Shown here: in pieces, positions 34,313 to 43,679 of the stretch
Layout of the letters: every line of letters starts with the position of its first letter
Position numbering within the stretch: the stretch's first letter is position 1
Source: Cohnella phaseoli
GTDB lineage: Bacteria > Bacillota > Bacilli > Paenibacillales > Paenibacillaceae
Reading direction: 5' to 3'
DNA: 64,000 nt
Assembly (NCBI RefSeq): GCF_003386235.1
Contig: NZ_QRDZ01000015.1
Coordinates: forward strand, 1 to 64,000
Translations under genes and position numbers: made by a program
The notes under the pieces: generated by a model
Told to the model about the DNA's origin: nothing
What the model saw: the letters and a program-made list of their open reading frames with translations, nothing else
Databases searched by the model: none

Positions 34313-34380
34313 TCCCCCGCATCCCTAACGCCTTGGTTGGATTATATGGTACGATTACGGGGGTGGGGAGGGACATCGAG

Positions 34381-36219
34381 TTGAAGGCTTCGCTGACTGG
34401 AATAAGGAAGATTTACCGCAATTCTCGGATCTCGCGCAAGCTGTTTCTGGCTTTCAGCATTATGATCGCCGTCCCGGCCATCGCGATCTCTTTTTTATTT
34501 ATCGGGATTAAGCAGAACCAGCTCTACAAGGACGCGATGACGACAGGCAGCGGCCATGTTGCTCGATTAAACGAGCAGCTGCGCAGCAAAATGGCGATGA
34601 TTGAAAACGTTTCCTCCACAGCGCTGACCCAGAAGGCGTTCGTGGATTTTATTCATTCGAATATGCGCGGGGACGGCCTGCGTCTCGTTAAGTTTAGGCA
34701 AAATCAGTTCGAGCAGATGCATAACATCATCCAAAGCAACGAGATGATCAGCGAGCTCAGCTTTTATGTCGATAATCCGAACGTGTATGAAATCTGGCCT
34801 GAAATCTACCATTACGACAAATTCTGGCCTCAGGATTTCTGGGTGACGCTGCGCGAGGAGGGCGGTTCGGCCTACCGTCTGTTCGCGCTTAAGGACGGCG
34901 AGCATACGCTGTCCTACTATCGGCTCGTGCGTCTCCCGGGGCAACAGCAGAAGCGGCCCAGCATTATGGAAATCCGCGTTGAGCACGGCGCCTTTTTCAG
35001 CGATCTGCTGGCGGAGGGCGGGGGGGATTTCTTCTCCGTGGTGATGGACGGAACGAATCCGTCCCGCTACGTGTACAATCGGGAGCATTCGTTTGCCCAG
35101 AATGCCGGGGACGAGTTGGACACGATTCTTGGCCGCGTACATCAACAGTTGGACGTGCTGCAGCAGAAAAGCCCCGTCAAAATTACCGAGGGAGATCAAA
35201 CCTATTATGCGATCTACCGCTATATTGCTCCGCTGAACGCTTATGTGGTGGACATCGCTTCTCATCAGGCGCTTATGAAAGGACCGCGCAGTTGGTACGT
35301 CTGGGTGGTGGCGATTGCCGCTTGTGTGCTTCTGCTGATGCTGCTGCTGGTATCTCATACGACACGGCGTATTTTCCGGCGACTGGATCGCGTGCTGATC
35401 TCGATGCGCAAGGTTCGTCAAGGACAGCTGGACGCGAAAATCAATACCGGGCTCGGGGAGAACGAAAACGGCGACGAGATCGACGAGGTGGCCGTCAGTT
35501 ACAACAATATGCTGGACGAAATCAAGCGGCTGATGACGCAGGTGGTGGATAAACAGCTGATTGCCAAAAACGCGCAGCTGCATTCGCTGCATTCGCAAAT
35601 CAACTCGCATTTTCTGTACAATGCGCTAGAGTCGATCCGCATGCTGGCGGAGGTGCAGAAGCAGCCCGCCATCGCCGAAGCGCTGGTGTCGCTCGGCTCG
35701 CTGCTGCGCTACAGCATGAAGTGGCGCAGCGACACGGTTGCCCTCGGCGAGGAGCTTGCCAACATTCAAAGCTACATTCAATTCATTAACTTTATGGAGA
35801 GCGCAGATTTCACGCTGACGGCTGAGCTTCCTCCGGAAGTGCTCCGCTACGCGATTCCGAAGATGTGCATGCAGCCGATCGTGGAAAACGCGGTTCGTCA
35901 CGCGGCGCCCAAGGGAGGCGGCGTGCCCATCCAAATTTCCGTCAAGGTGGAAAACGAAAGTCAGCTTATTGTAGAAATACGCGACGACGGAACGGGTGTC
36001 GATCCGCAGACGTTGGCCGGTCTGCAGGCCGCGCTGCGGGGCGATGCGGACACGCCGATCGTGGCAAGCAAGAACGGGCTGGGTTTAGAAAACGTGCACA
36101 AGCGTCTGCAGCTTCACTACGGCAAAGATTGCGGTTTGTGGATCGACAGCGTGCAGGGTGCCTTTACAAGCGTGACGATACGCTTGCCTTGGGAGAATAC
36201 CAACCTTGGGGGGTGGTAG
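34381..36219 (+). CDS. YesM-type sensor histidine kinase, beta-glucan locus
   Basis: The start is probably TTG 34381, eight nt behind GGGGAGGG; no ATG is well placed. The 612-residue kinase has membrane segments at about 21-42 and 305-328, a ligand-sensing extracellular loop between them, HAMP, and the kinase box SQINSHFLYNALESIRM with His410. The C-terminal ATPase has MQPIVENAVRHAAPKGGG, IRDDGTGVD and GLGLENVHKRLQLHYG. It is followed 3 bp later by its regulator. It likely senses glucan oligosaccharides. Confidence 0.92.
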   Translation: MKASLTGIRKIYRNSRISRKLFLAFSIMIAVPAIAISFLFIGIKQNQLYKDAMTTGSGHVARLNEQLRSKMAMIENVSSTALTQKAFVDFIHSNMRGDGLRLVKFRQNQFEQMHNIIQSNEMISELSFYVDNPNVYEIWPEIYHYDKFWPQDFWVTLREEGGSAYRLFALKDGEHTLSYYRLVRLPGQQQKRPSIMEIRVEHGAFFSDLLAEGGGDFFSVVMDGTNPSRYVYNREHSFAQNAGDELDTILGRVHQQLDVLQQKSPVKITEGDQTYYAIYRYIAPLNAYVVDIASHQALMKGPRSWYVWVVAIAACVLLLMLLLVSHTTRRIFRRLDRVLISMRKVRQGQLDAKINTGLGENENGDEIDEVAVSYNNMLDEIKRLMTQVVDKQLIAKNAQLHSLHSQINSHFLYNALESIRMLAEVQKQPAIAEALVSLGSLLRYSMKWRSDTVALGEELANIQSYIQFINFMESADFTLTAELPPEVLRYAIPKMCMQPIVENAVRHAAPKGGGVPIQISVKVENESQLIVEIRDDGTGVDPQTLAGLQAALRGDADTPIVASKNGLGLENVHKRLQLHYGKDCGLWIDSVQGAFTSVTIRLPWENTNLGGW

Positions 36220-36222
36220 AGG

Positions 36223-37794
36223 ATGATCAACGTTCTGATCGTGGACGATCAAAAGCAAATACGCGACGGGCTGCAAGCGATGCTGAGCCAGTTTCCCGTG
36301 CAGCTTGACGGCATTCATAGCGCCGGCAACGGGATCGAGGCGCTCGAACTGTTGAAGCAAGAGAGCATTCAACTGGTCATTACCGACATCCGCATGCCGG
36401 ACATGGACGGACTGGAACTAATGGCGCGCGCCAAGGAGGAACGGATTAAGGCCGATTTTCTGATCATTAGCGGCTACAGCGATTTTGCATACGCGCAGAA
36501 GGCGATTAGTCTCGGAGCCAAAGGCTATCTGCTCAAGCCGGTGAAGCGGGAGGACCTGCAAGCTTCGGTAGAGCATGTCCTGCAGGAAATCATAACGCGG
36601 CAGGAGCTGTCTCGCAACATTAAGCGCATCTCCCGACGAGCGCGCGAGACAGATCGGAAAGAGCTGGTCATGTTTATGCAGGGCGCGGCGGGCGACGACG
36701 AATGGATCGGCCAGGTGGAGGGACAAAATCCCGAGCTATGGGCCGGATACCGGCTCATTCTGCTGCGGGAGGAGCTGCGGATCAACCAGCCGGGAGCGGA
36801 CAGCGCGCACAGCATGGAATCGATCGCTTATCGCATATACAGTAGGCGAGGATGCGTCTGTCTGCAGCATCGTCCGCATCTGATCCTTGCGGTGGAGGTT
36901 GGGGAGGATCCGGGTGCTTTGCTCGCCGCGCTTCAGGCCGAGCGGATTGGCGCGATCGCTGCCGTATCCGGCCCGCAGTCGGGACTGAAGGAGCTGCCGA
37001 ACGCCTATGCGCAGGTTCAGGAGCTGTACCGCCACAGCTACCTGCTACCGGAGAAGCGCTGCATTGTGCCCGCGGATATCGAAGGGCTGGATCAACAGTG
37101 GCAGGTGCCCTACGAGGAACTATACGCGCTGTTTCAAATGATCGGCGCTCAAAACAGCGGGCAAATCGCCGAAGGCATCTCTAAAATTTTTCACAAGAGC
37201 GTGCTGCAGCGCTATCCGATTCGTTACACGCAGCAGTTGTGCCGCGCCACGGTACAGATGCTGGAGGAGTACGAGCGCGTCATCCGCCCGTACATGGGGG
37301 AGGAGGCGCTGGATGTGGACTGCCTGCGAAACCTGTTCGATTATCCGGGCATTCGCGATTATATTCAGGCGCTGCAGCAGCAGCTGCTCCGGCTGAATCA
37401 ATTTTATTACGAGTTCAAGTGCAGCTATCGCAATTCTCAGGACTTGAACGAAGCGATCCGCTATATCCACGAGAATTATCATAAGCCGTTGGACCTGGCG
37501 ATGGTGTCCAACCATGTCTCGCTGAATTACGCCTACTTTTCCAACCTGTTTAAGAAAAATATCGGCAAAGGCTTTGCGGAATACTTGCGCGACGTCCGAC
37601 TGGATAAAGCGCGGCGGCTGCTGGCCGAAACCGAGCATAAGATCGTCGAAGTGGCGGCCATGGTGGGTTACGAGAGCTACAAAAGCTTTATTCGGGCTTT
37701 CCGCGACGTGATGGGCGTACAACCGACGGAGTACCGGCAGCGGATAAAACAGCAGGAGGAGAGGGAGGCGGACCGTCGCGGCTCGGCGCTCTGA
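36223..37794 (+). CDS. YesN-type response regulator with AraC HTH, beta-glucan locus
   Basis: The 523-residue protein has a receiver (Asp55 in ITDIRMPDMDG, Lys105 in GYLLKPVKRE), a long middle region, and an AraC HTH (about 415-515) with LNYAYFSNLFKKNIGKGFAEY and VAAMVGYESYKSFIRAFRDVMG. RBS GTAGAGG close to the ATG. Last gene before the secreted GH16; the 177-bp gap there contains a cre site. It is the likely activator of both the importer and the GH16 genes. Confidence 0.93.
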   Translation: MINVLIVDDQKQIRDGLQAMLSQFPVQLDGIHSAGNGIEALELLKQESIQLVITDIRMPDMDGLELMARAKEERIKADFLIISGYSDFAYAQKAISLGAKGYLLKPVKREDLQASVEHVLQEIITRQELSRNIKRISRRARETDRKELVMFMQGAAGDDEWIGQVEGQNPELWAGYRLILLREELRINQPGADSAHSMESIAYRIYSRRGCVCLQHRPHLILAVEVGEDPGALLAALQAERIGAIAAVSGPQSGLKELPNAYAQVQELYRHSYLLPEKRCIVPADIEGLDQQWQVPYEELYALFQMIGAQNSGQIAEGISKIFHKSVLQRYPIRYTQQLCRATVQMLEEYERVIRPYMGEEALDVDCLRNLFDYPGIRDYIQALQQQLLRLNQFYYEFKCSYRNSQDLNEAIRYIHENYHKPLDLAMVSNHVSLNYAYFSNLFKKNIGKGFAEYLRDVRLDKARRLLAETEHKIVEVAAMVGYESYKSFIRAFRDVMGVQPTEYRQRIKQQEEREADRRGSAL

Positions 37795-37892
37795 CGACAG
37801 ATATAAAATATTGGGTTAAAGTGCAAAATATTGTACCTTTTCTCCCGGCATGCCATTCGTTAGAATGAAATTGTCCTGCAGGAACAAGCGTC

Positions 37893-37906
37893 TGTAAGCG
37901 TTTACT
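37893..37906 (+). promoter_or_regulatory. Catabolite responsive element (cre)
   Basis: TGTAAGCGTTTACT matches the CcpA consensus TGNAANCGNWNNCW at every defined position. It is 66 bp upstream of the secreted GH16 start at 37972, a usual place for carbon catabolite repression. Confidence 0.7.
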
Positions 37907-37971
37907 AGTCGTCGGCTGGCGTCGCCGGCGCAAGCGCAAGGAATAAGCTTGATCACAAAGGAGGGCAATTA

Positions 37972-40581
37972 ATGACGAGAGCATGCTATGCGGAGCATCG
38001 GTTAATGCAGAAGGTATTCACCCTTATGATGGTGGCAGTTCTGTTGGTCGGCGCAGGTGGGCCGGCATCCCGGGTTCAGGCGGCGGGCACGACGATTACT
38101 TCTATGGCTTATTTCTCGGCGGCCGACGGCCCGGTCATCTCGAAATCGGGGGTAGGCCAGGCCAGCTACGGCTTTGTTATGCCGATCTTCAACGGAGGCT
38201 CCGCGAATTGGGCGGACGTGGTCGACGATCTGGGCGTCAAGGTGAAGACGGGCGGCAATTGGGTCGATATCGACAGCGTCGGCGGTTATGTCTACAACCA
38301 GAATTGGGGACATTGGAGCGACGGCGGAGCCAACGGCTTCTGGTTCATTCTCTCAGCCACGACGGAGATTCAGCTTTACTCCAAGGCGAACGGAGTTACG
38401 CTTAACTACACGCTCGCTTTTCAAAACATCAACGAAACGACGATCACCGCGATGTCTCCGACCCAGGGGCCGCAGATTACGGCAGGCTTTACCGGCGGAG
38501 CGGGCTTTACCTACCCGGTGTTCAACAACAACCCGGCCATTCCCTACGCGGCCGTAGCCAACGATTTGAAGGTGTATGTCAAACCCGTAAACAGCAGCAC
38601 CTGGATCGACATCGAAAATAATGCGGCCAGCGGCTGGATTTACGACAGCAACTTCGGTCAGTTCACGGACGGCGGAGGCGGTTACTGGTTTACGGTAACG
38701 GAATCGATTCATGTCAAGCTGGCTTCCAAAACTTCTTCGGCAAGCTTAACTTATACGATCGTTTTTAACGAACCGGTTAGAAACTCCTACACCCTCACGC
38801 CTTATGACGGAACGACCTATTCGGCCGACGCGAGCGGCGCCATCGGCATTCCGCTGCCCAAAATCGACGGGGGAGCGCCAATCGGCACGGAGTTGGGCAA
38901 TTTCGTTTATCAGATCAACATTGGCGGACAATGGGTCGAGCTAGGCAACTCCAGCCAGAGCGGCTTCCTGTACTCCGGCAACGGCTACAACAATATGTCG
39001 GCCTCCAATCAGTGGGGATATTGGGCCGATTATATTTACGGACTGTGGTTCCAGCCGATTCAGGAAAATATGCAGATTCGGATCGGTTATCCGTTAAATG
39101 GGCAATCCGGCGGAAGCATTGGCAGCAATTACGTCACCTATACGCTGATCGGCAATCCGAACGCTCCCCGTCCGGATGAAACCGATCAGGAGGATATCGA
39201 CATCGGCACGCCAAGCGATCCGGCCATAGCCGGCATGACGCTGGTGTGGCAGGACGAATTCAGCGGCAGCCAGCTCGATGCGGGCAAGTGGAACTACGAG
39301 CAAGGCTATTATATCGGCAACGATCCGAATAGCTGGGGCTGGGGCAACGCCGAACTCCAGCATTACACGAACAGCTCGCAAAACGTCTTCCTGCAAGACG
39401 GCAAGCTGAACATCCGGGCGCTTAACGATCCGAAATCATTCCCGCAGGATCCTAACCGGTATGCGCAATATTCCTCCGGGAAAATCAATACGAAGGATCA
39501 TTTCTCGTTCAAGTACGGCCGGGTCGATTTCAGAGCGAAGCTGCCAACCGGCAACGGCATTTGGCCGGCGCTGTGGATGCTGCCGGAAGATTCGGTGTAC
39601 GGCGCATGGGCGGCATCCGGCGAGATCGACGTGATGGAAGCGAAGGGACGTTTGCCGGGCACGACCAGCGGCGCGGTGCACTTCGGCGGACAATGGCCGG
39701 TGAACAGGTACATTGCCGGAGAGTATCATTTCCCGCAGGGACAGACGTTCGCCAACGATTTTCACGTCTATACGTTGATTTGGGAAGACGATAATTTCAA
39801 ATGGTATGTGGACGGCAAGTTCTTCTTTAAGGTGACCCGGAATCAATGGTATTCCGTAGCGGCGCCGAACAATCCGAACGCCCCCTTCGACGAGCCGTTC
39901 TACATCATCATGAACTTGGCGGTCGGCGGCCATTTCGACGGCGGTCTGTCGCCGGACCCTAGCGATATTCCGGCCACGATGCAGGTCGATTATGTGCGCG
40001 TCTATGAGGAAAACGGTGGTGGCGGCAATCCCGGCAACGTTGCGGTAACCGGAGTTTCTCTGAATCAGAGTACGGCGCAGCTTCAGGTCGGTCAGAACGT
40101 GCAGCTGAATGCGACCGTAGCTCCGTCCAATGCGACGAATAAGCAGGTGACCTGGACGGTTTCCAACTCCGGCGTCGCTTCCGTAAGTCAGAACGGCGTC
40201 GTAACCGGAGTGTCTCCTGGCACGGCAACCGTGACCGCCACGACGGCCGACGGCAACAAAACGGCGGTCTGTAACGTTACGGTCGTTTCGACCACGATCG
40301 TCATCGGCGATTCGGTGCGCGGCCTCAAGAAAACAGGCGACAATCTGCTGTTTTACGTCAACGGCGCTACGTTCGCCGATCTTCACTACAAGGTGAACAA
40401 CGGCGTACAGCTTAATGTGGCGATGACGACGACGGGCAACGGCAACTTCACCTATCCGGTCAACAATCTGCAAGCCGGCGATACGGTCGAATACTTCTTT
40501 ACCTACAATCCGGGGCAAGGAGCTCTGGATACGCCTTGGCAAACCTATGTTCACGGCGTAACTCAGGGAACTCCGGAGTAA
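37972..40581 (+). CDS. Secreted multidomain GH16 beta-1,3-glucanase
   Basis: The 869-residue enzyme: signal peptide to about residue 38 (VQAAG); three tandem modules of about 110 residues (about 40-150, 150-265, 265-395) that share TxMxPxGxxx, WVDI/WIDI and GxWFxxxExI patterns; GH16 catalytic domain at about 421-680 with ASGEIDVMEAKG (E551, D553, E556); a bacterial Ig-like Big_2 module (about 690-770); and a C-terminal glucan-binding-like module (about 775-869, VRGLKKTGDNLLFYVNGATFADL) resembling CBM56. RBS AAAGGAGGG seven nt upstream. The N-terminal triplicate is not a module I can name with certainty; a carbohydrate-binding role is likely. Perfect-consensus cre site upstream and strong terminator downstream. 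Confidence 0.93.
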   Translation: MTRACYAEHRLMQKVFTLMMVAVLLVGAGGPASRVQAAGTTITSMAYFSAADGPVISKSGVGQASYGFVMPIFNGGSANWADVVDDLGVKVKTGGNWVDIDSVGGYVYNQNWGHWSDGGANGFWFILSATTEIQLYSKANGVTLNYTLAFQNINETTITAMSPTQGPQITAGFTGGAGFTYPVFNNNPAIPYAAVANDLKVYVKPVNSSTWIDIENNAASGWIYDSNFGQFTDGGGGYWFTVTESIHVKLASKTSSASLTYTIVFNEPVRNSYTLTPYDGTTYSADASGAIGIPLPKIDGGAPIGTELGNFVYQINIGGQWVELGNSSQSGFLYSGNGYNNMSASNQWGYWADYIYGLWFQPIQENMQIRIGYPLNGQSGGSIGSNYVTYTLIGNPNAPRPDETDQEDIDIGTPSDPAIAGMTLVWQDEFSGSQLDAGKWNYEQGYYIGNDPNSWGWGNAELQHYTNSSQNVFLQDGKLNIRALNDPKSFPQDPNRYAQYSSGKINTKDHFSFKYGRVDFRAKLPTGNGIWPALWMLPEDSVYGAWAASGEIDVMEAKGRLPGTTSGAVHFGGQWPVNRYIAGEYHFPQGQTFANDFHVYTLIWEDDNFKWYVDGKFFFKVTRNQWYSVAAPNNPNAPFDEPFYIIMNLAVGGHFDGGLSPDPSDIPATMQVDYVRVYEENGGGGNPGNVAVTGVSLNQSTAQLQVGQNVQLNATVAPSNATNKQVTWTVSNSGVASVSQNGVVTGVSPGTATVTATTADGNKTAVCNVTVVSTTIVIGDSVRGLKKTGDNLLFYVNGATFADLHYKVNNGVQLNVAMTTTGNGNFTYPVNNLQAGDTVEYFFTYNPGQGALDTPWQTYVHGVTQGTPE

Positions 40582-40598
40582 CTGCCTCAATTGCACCG

Positions 40599-40636
40599 AA
40601 TCCCCCAACCGGCTTGAGCCGGTTGGGGGATTTTGC
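40599..40636. terminator. Terminator after the GH16 gene
   Basis: AATCCCCCAACCGGC at 40599-40613 pairs perfectly with GCCGGTTGGGGGATT at 40618-40632; TTTT follows. It also separates the convergent gene at 40647. Confidence 0.92.
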
Positions 40637-40646
40637 TGACGGCCGT

Positions 40647-41657
40647 TTATTCTATTTTAATTTTGACCGCCATGACTTGAGCAGGATCAGTTAGCTGCAT
40701 TATCCCATACGTCCACGCGCTTGCTTGTTTACCGATCAGAGAATCGTCGAAGGGGTGAGCGGATTTGTCCTGGTCTTTCACAAACCATTCTCCATCCTCG
40801 GCTAACGTGACCCAGGATGCGATTTGTTTGTCCGCATTCGCGATCAGTATCCGCTTTTTCTCCACATCGACCTCCTTAACCGTTCCAGTAATATCCGCAT
40901 CTCTTGTACAGCATTCCTTAACGGCGACCTCTAGCGGGAACGTCGTTCCGGCGGCTTGGAAGATCGCGTCCTGAATGGCTTGAACGTCTGCACTCGAAAT
41001 TGTCCTCTCAATGTCTCCGTAGCTTCTGATTTCAACCCAAAACTGTTCGTCCGTATATTCGAAAAAAATGATTTGGATTGCATTTGCCTCTTCAACGGCT
41101 TGTTTATGCTTCAAGACGGTTCCAATGATTTTCTCAATATCGGGTTTGTCCGTATCCGGATTGCCCAAAACCTGGTTGCCCGAAGAGGGATCGCCTGATG
41201 CGGGATCACCAGAAGCGGGATCGCTCGGCCATAATGAAACGACAACAGGATTCGGCGTGTATTTAAGACTCAGCCCCAACGCATTGGCGGCAAAACGCAA
41301 ACTGACGTAGAGAGAGCGATTGTGCAGGAAAGGAGCTTGCGTCTGCGTATACTCTGCTTCGTTTACCTGTGCGGCGAGGCTCGATTGAACGATTTTAACG
41401 CTCAAGTTTCCTTTTGTTGCGGTTGCGGCCTTTTCGCTCGGAATCCAGGATACTCTCGCTCCGAAAGCTTCGAAAAGTGGCCGAAAAGGAACCATGATAT
41501 GATTGTTATAGATGATGGCATCGGCTGAGACGTCCATAAGCTGATCTTGATGGGTAATAATGATCGGAACCGCGTCCCTGTTTGGGGACTGAGCGTAGGT
41601 GTAAGCAGACTGGCAAAGGATCAGCAGGGAGAAAAGGCTGATGAGTAATTTTCTCAT
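40647..41657 (-). CDS. Secreted protein with copper-amine-oxidase-N (stalk) domain
   Basis: The start is ATG 41657 behind AAAGGGGG. The 336-residue product has a signal peptide (to about residue 24, TYAQS), a Cu_amine_oxidN1/stalk domain at about 30-140 (MVPFRPLFEAFGARVSW and SLYVSLRFAANALGLSLKY), a short low-complexity linker with SGDP repeats (about 150-165), and an uncharacterised C-terminal half. This domain is common in cell-surface proteins of Paenibacillaceae and is not an oxidase. The C-terminal region has an OB-like stretch TGTVKEVDVEKKRILIANADK. Function unknown. Confidence 0.8.
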   Translation of the reverse strand: MRKLLISLFSLLILCQSAYTYAQSPNRDAVPIIITHQDQLMDVSADAIIYNNHIMVPFRPLFEAFGARVSWIPSEKAATATKGNLSVKIVQSSLAAQVNEAEYTQTQAPFLHNRSLYVSLRFAANALGLSLKYTPNPVVVSLWPSDPASGDPASGDPSSGNQVLGNPDTDKPDIEKIIGTVLKHKQAVEEANAIQIIFFEYTDEQFWVEIRSYGDIERTISSADVQAIQDAIFQAAGTTFPLEVAVKECCTRDADITGTVKEVDVEKKRILIANADKQIASWVTLAEDGEWFVKDQDKSAHPFDDSLIGKQASAWTYGIMQLTDPAQVMAVKIKIE

Positions 41658-41699
41658 TCGAGTCCCCCTTTCCAAAATTTTCTTGTTATTGACCAAACA

Positions 41700-42410
41700 C
41701 TATTGAACCTGGAACCCATGAAAATCCTCGAAAACAGCTTGATAGCGACTGATTCTGGCAGGCTTATCCTTGAGACTGGAGCCGATCGGCATCAGCATCC
41801 CTTTTTCACTGAGTTTACGCAAATGCTTGGCTGCCGTTTTACGATGGATGCCTAATCGATTCGCTGCTTGTGAAGGAGCGATCGGATCGTTGCTTCCGCA
41901 AGCCAAATCGTAGAGAGCTTTCTCCACAGGGGCTAGCTGAACGGGAATAAGACCGCTTAGTTTACCGAACAGCTGCTGAACGATTTGCTGGCAACGCCTA
42001 GGTCTGTCTCGAACGTCATCATAGGAAAACCTTAACACAATCCAACTGTCGAGCACCAAGTGGTTTTGGCGAATCAGATGGTCGGAAAATTTGTGTTGAT
42101 CGATGTTCTTCCAATGCGTTCCATAGCCATCGATCTCTATGCAGATTTTAAAGCCCACTGAATGGTAGGCAAAATCTAGATAACGACGTCCATCCTTGAA
42201 ATCGTTCACCTCATATTCCGCGCTCAAGCCGACGAAGTTTTTGAATGACAGCCACCATACATGATAAAGAAACAAATTCTCCGCATGGCGGTCCTTCTCA
42301 GCAAGCCTTTTCCTTCGCTCGTTCGTACTCCTCGCTTGTTGTTCATCCATCCACTTCCCATACGCCGTCTCAAATTTCTCGTCTGTAACTACTTTCGCTT
42401 TCTGTTCCAT
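41700..42410 (-). CDS. Endonuclease-like (DUF559/Vsr-type) protein with HTH
   Basis: The start is ATG 42410 (MEQKAKV) behind GAGAGG. The 236-residue protein combines a PD-(D/E)XK/Vsr-like fold (about 75-145: RRYLDFAYHSVGFKICIEID, with D and E acidic residues, followed by HKFSDHLIRQNHLVLDSWIVLRFSYDDV) and a C-terminal winged helix (about 170-225: PSQAANRLGIHRKTAAKHLRKL). DUF559-family proteins share the I-E-I-D-G followed by a basic helix pattern. Could be a restriction or repair nuclease, or a nuclease-derived regulator. No methylase gene is nearby. Confidence 0.7.
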   Translation of the reverse strand: MEQKAKVVTDEKFETAYGKWMDEQQARSTNERRKRLAEKDRHAENLFLYHVWWLSFKNFVGLSAEYEVNDFKDGRRYLDFAYHSVGFKICIEIDGYGTHWKNIDQHKFSDHLIRQNHLVLDSWIVLRFSYDDVRDRPRRCQQIVQQLFGKLSGLIPVQLAPVEKALYDLACGSNDPIAPSQAANRLGIHRKTAAKHLRKLSEKGMLMPIGSSLKDKPARISRYQAVFEDFHGFQVQ

Positions 42411-42631
42411 TGATCCACAACCTCTCATGGATATAGAAAATCAAAAAACCGCCCAAAACCGGCGATTGACCGGAAGGAGCGGCGTGTGCTTCACGACTGG
42501 AGTTACATTTATGTATATACATGTAAAATAACATGCGTTAGATGGGTTTGCAACATTTTTATGAGCTTGTGGATGAAATAAATGGAGAGGCGAAAATGTC
42601 TATGGTTGAAATGGCGGATGAGAGAGAGCGG

Positions 42632-42694
42632 AGGCCAAAAAAGTGCCTCGACAGTGGTCGGATGGGGGAGCGTAGGCCAAAAAAGTGCCTCGAC
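42632..42694. repeat. 21-bp direct repeat, period 42 bp
   Basis: AGGCCAAAAAAGTGCCTCGAC occurs at 42632-42652 and again at 42674-42694. GAGGC...GCCTC in the first copy can form a 5-bp hairpin with a nine-base loop. Confidence 0.85.
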
Positions 42695-42728
42695 GATTGA
42701 GCTGTTTAGCTTAAAGAGGGACGATACG

Positions 42729-42800
42729 TTCAAATGTGTTCACAAATGTTCGAAAATGTGTGTTATAATGATTTCGAACGATAACGAACTTATTCGGAGG
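42729..42800 (+). promoter_or_regulatory. kduI promoter and putative DeoR operator
   Basis: TATAAT at 42764-42769 has TTCACA at 42739-42744 (spacer 19). Over and around the promoter are three related segments, TTCAAATGTG, TTCACAAATG and TTCGAAAATG, plus TTCGAACG and ACGAAC after the -10. These look like operator half-sites for the DeoR-type regulator encoded in the operon. Confidence 0.5.
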
Positions 42801-42811
42801 TAATCAAACTC

Positions 42812-43645
42812 ATGGAAATTAGACATTCGACGAACCCGGCCGACGCCAAGCATTACGATACCGCGAGACTGCGCCAGCAATACTTGATCGAGAGCCTGTT
42901 TCAAGCGGACGAAATTAAAATGGTGTACGCGCACGACGATCGCTTAATTATCGGAGGAGCGAATCCCGTTAACGCGACACTGACGATTGAAGCGGCCGAT
43001 GTGTTGAAGACGGAGTATTTCTTGGAGCGCCGGGAAGTCGGCTTTATTCACGTTGGCGGCGGAGAAGCGGTCATCGAGGCGGATGGGGAGCGCTATTCGC
43101 TGAACAAGCTGGATACGCTCTACGTTGGCAAAGGTACGCGCAGCCTGACTCTGTCCAGCGCAAATGCGTCCAATCCGGCGAAAGTGTATTTTACTTCGGC
43201 GCTTGCTCATGCGACATACCCGACGCGCAAAGTATCGGTGCAAGAAGCGAATACGCTGAACCTCGGCTCGCTCGAATCGTCCAATGAACGCACGATCCAT
43301 CAGATCATCCACGAAAACGGAGTGCAAAGCTGCCAACTGATGCTCGGAGTGACGCTGTTCAAACCGGGTAGCGTCTGGAACACAATGCCTGCGCATTTGC
43401 ACGATCGTCGCATGGAAGCGTATCTGTACTTTGACATGAATGCCGATGCCAGAGTGTTCCATTTTATGGGCGAACCGAACGAAACTCGTCATATCGTCGT
43501 TGCGAACGAACAGGCGATTATTTCTCCAAGCTGGTCGATTCACTCCGGAGCGGGCACAAGCAGCTACGCATTCGTGTGGGCGATGGCGGGGGAAAATTAT
43601 ACGTTTAAGGATATGGATGTCGTCCCTATGGATGCGTTAAAATAG
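42812..43645 (+). CDS. kduI: 5-keto-4-deoxyuronate isomerase KduI
   Basis: KduI isomerises 5-keto-4-deoxyuronate (DKI) to 2,5-diketo-3-deoxygluconate, in the breakdown of unsaturated uronates from pectin or glycosaminoglycans. The 277-residue cupin has the zinc motif PAHLHDRRMEAYLYFD with His195, His197 and Glu202 and a later SIHSG His. Length is exact for the family. ATG follows CGGAGGTAA. First gene of the kduI-deoR-kduD operon. Pectinases or lyases are not in the window. Confidence 0.95.
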   Translation: MEIRHSTNPADAKHYDTARLRQQYLIESLFQADEIKMVYAHDDRLIIGGANPVNATLTIEAADVLKTEYFLERREVGFIHVGGGEAVIEADGERYSLNKLDTLYVGKGTRSLTLSSANASNPAKVYFTSALAHATYPTRKVSVQEANTLNLGSLESSNERTIHQIIHENGVQSCQLMLGVTLFKPGSVWNTMPAHLHDRRMEAYLYFDMNADARVFHFMGEPNETRHIVVANEQAIISPSWSIHSGAGTSSYAFVWAMAGENYTFKDMDVVPMDALK

Positions 43646-43679
43646 CAGCAACTGCTTAATCGGGAGGAACTGCCCATAC

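Larger units (their letters stand above)
42411..42811. other. Intergenic region upstream of kduI
   Basis: No supported gene. It has a 42-bp-period duplicate (42632-42694), and a palindromic stretch at about 42450-42480 (CCGGCGATTGACCGG). From 42721 the candidate kdu promoter and operator begin. The short ORFs crossing the duplicate only translate the repeat. Confidence 0.6.

Noticed and set aside
42509-42803. Short ORFs on both strands before kduI
   Set aside because: They are repeat-encoded (GQKSAST and VEALFWP duplicates) and cross the kduI promoter.
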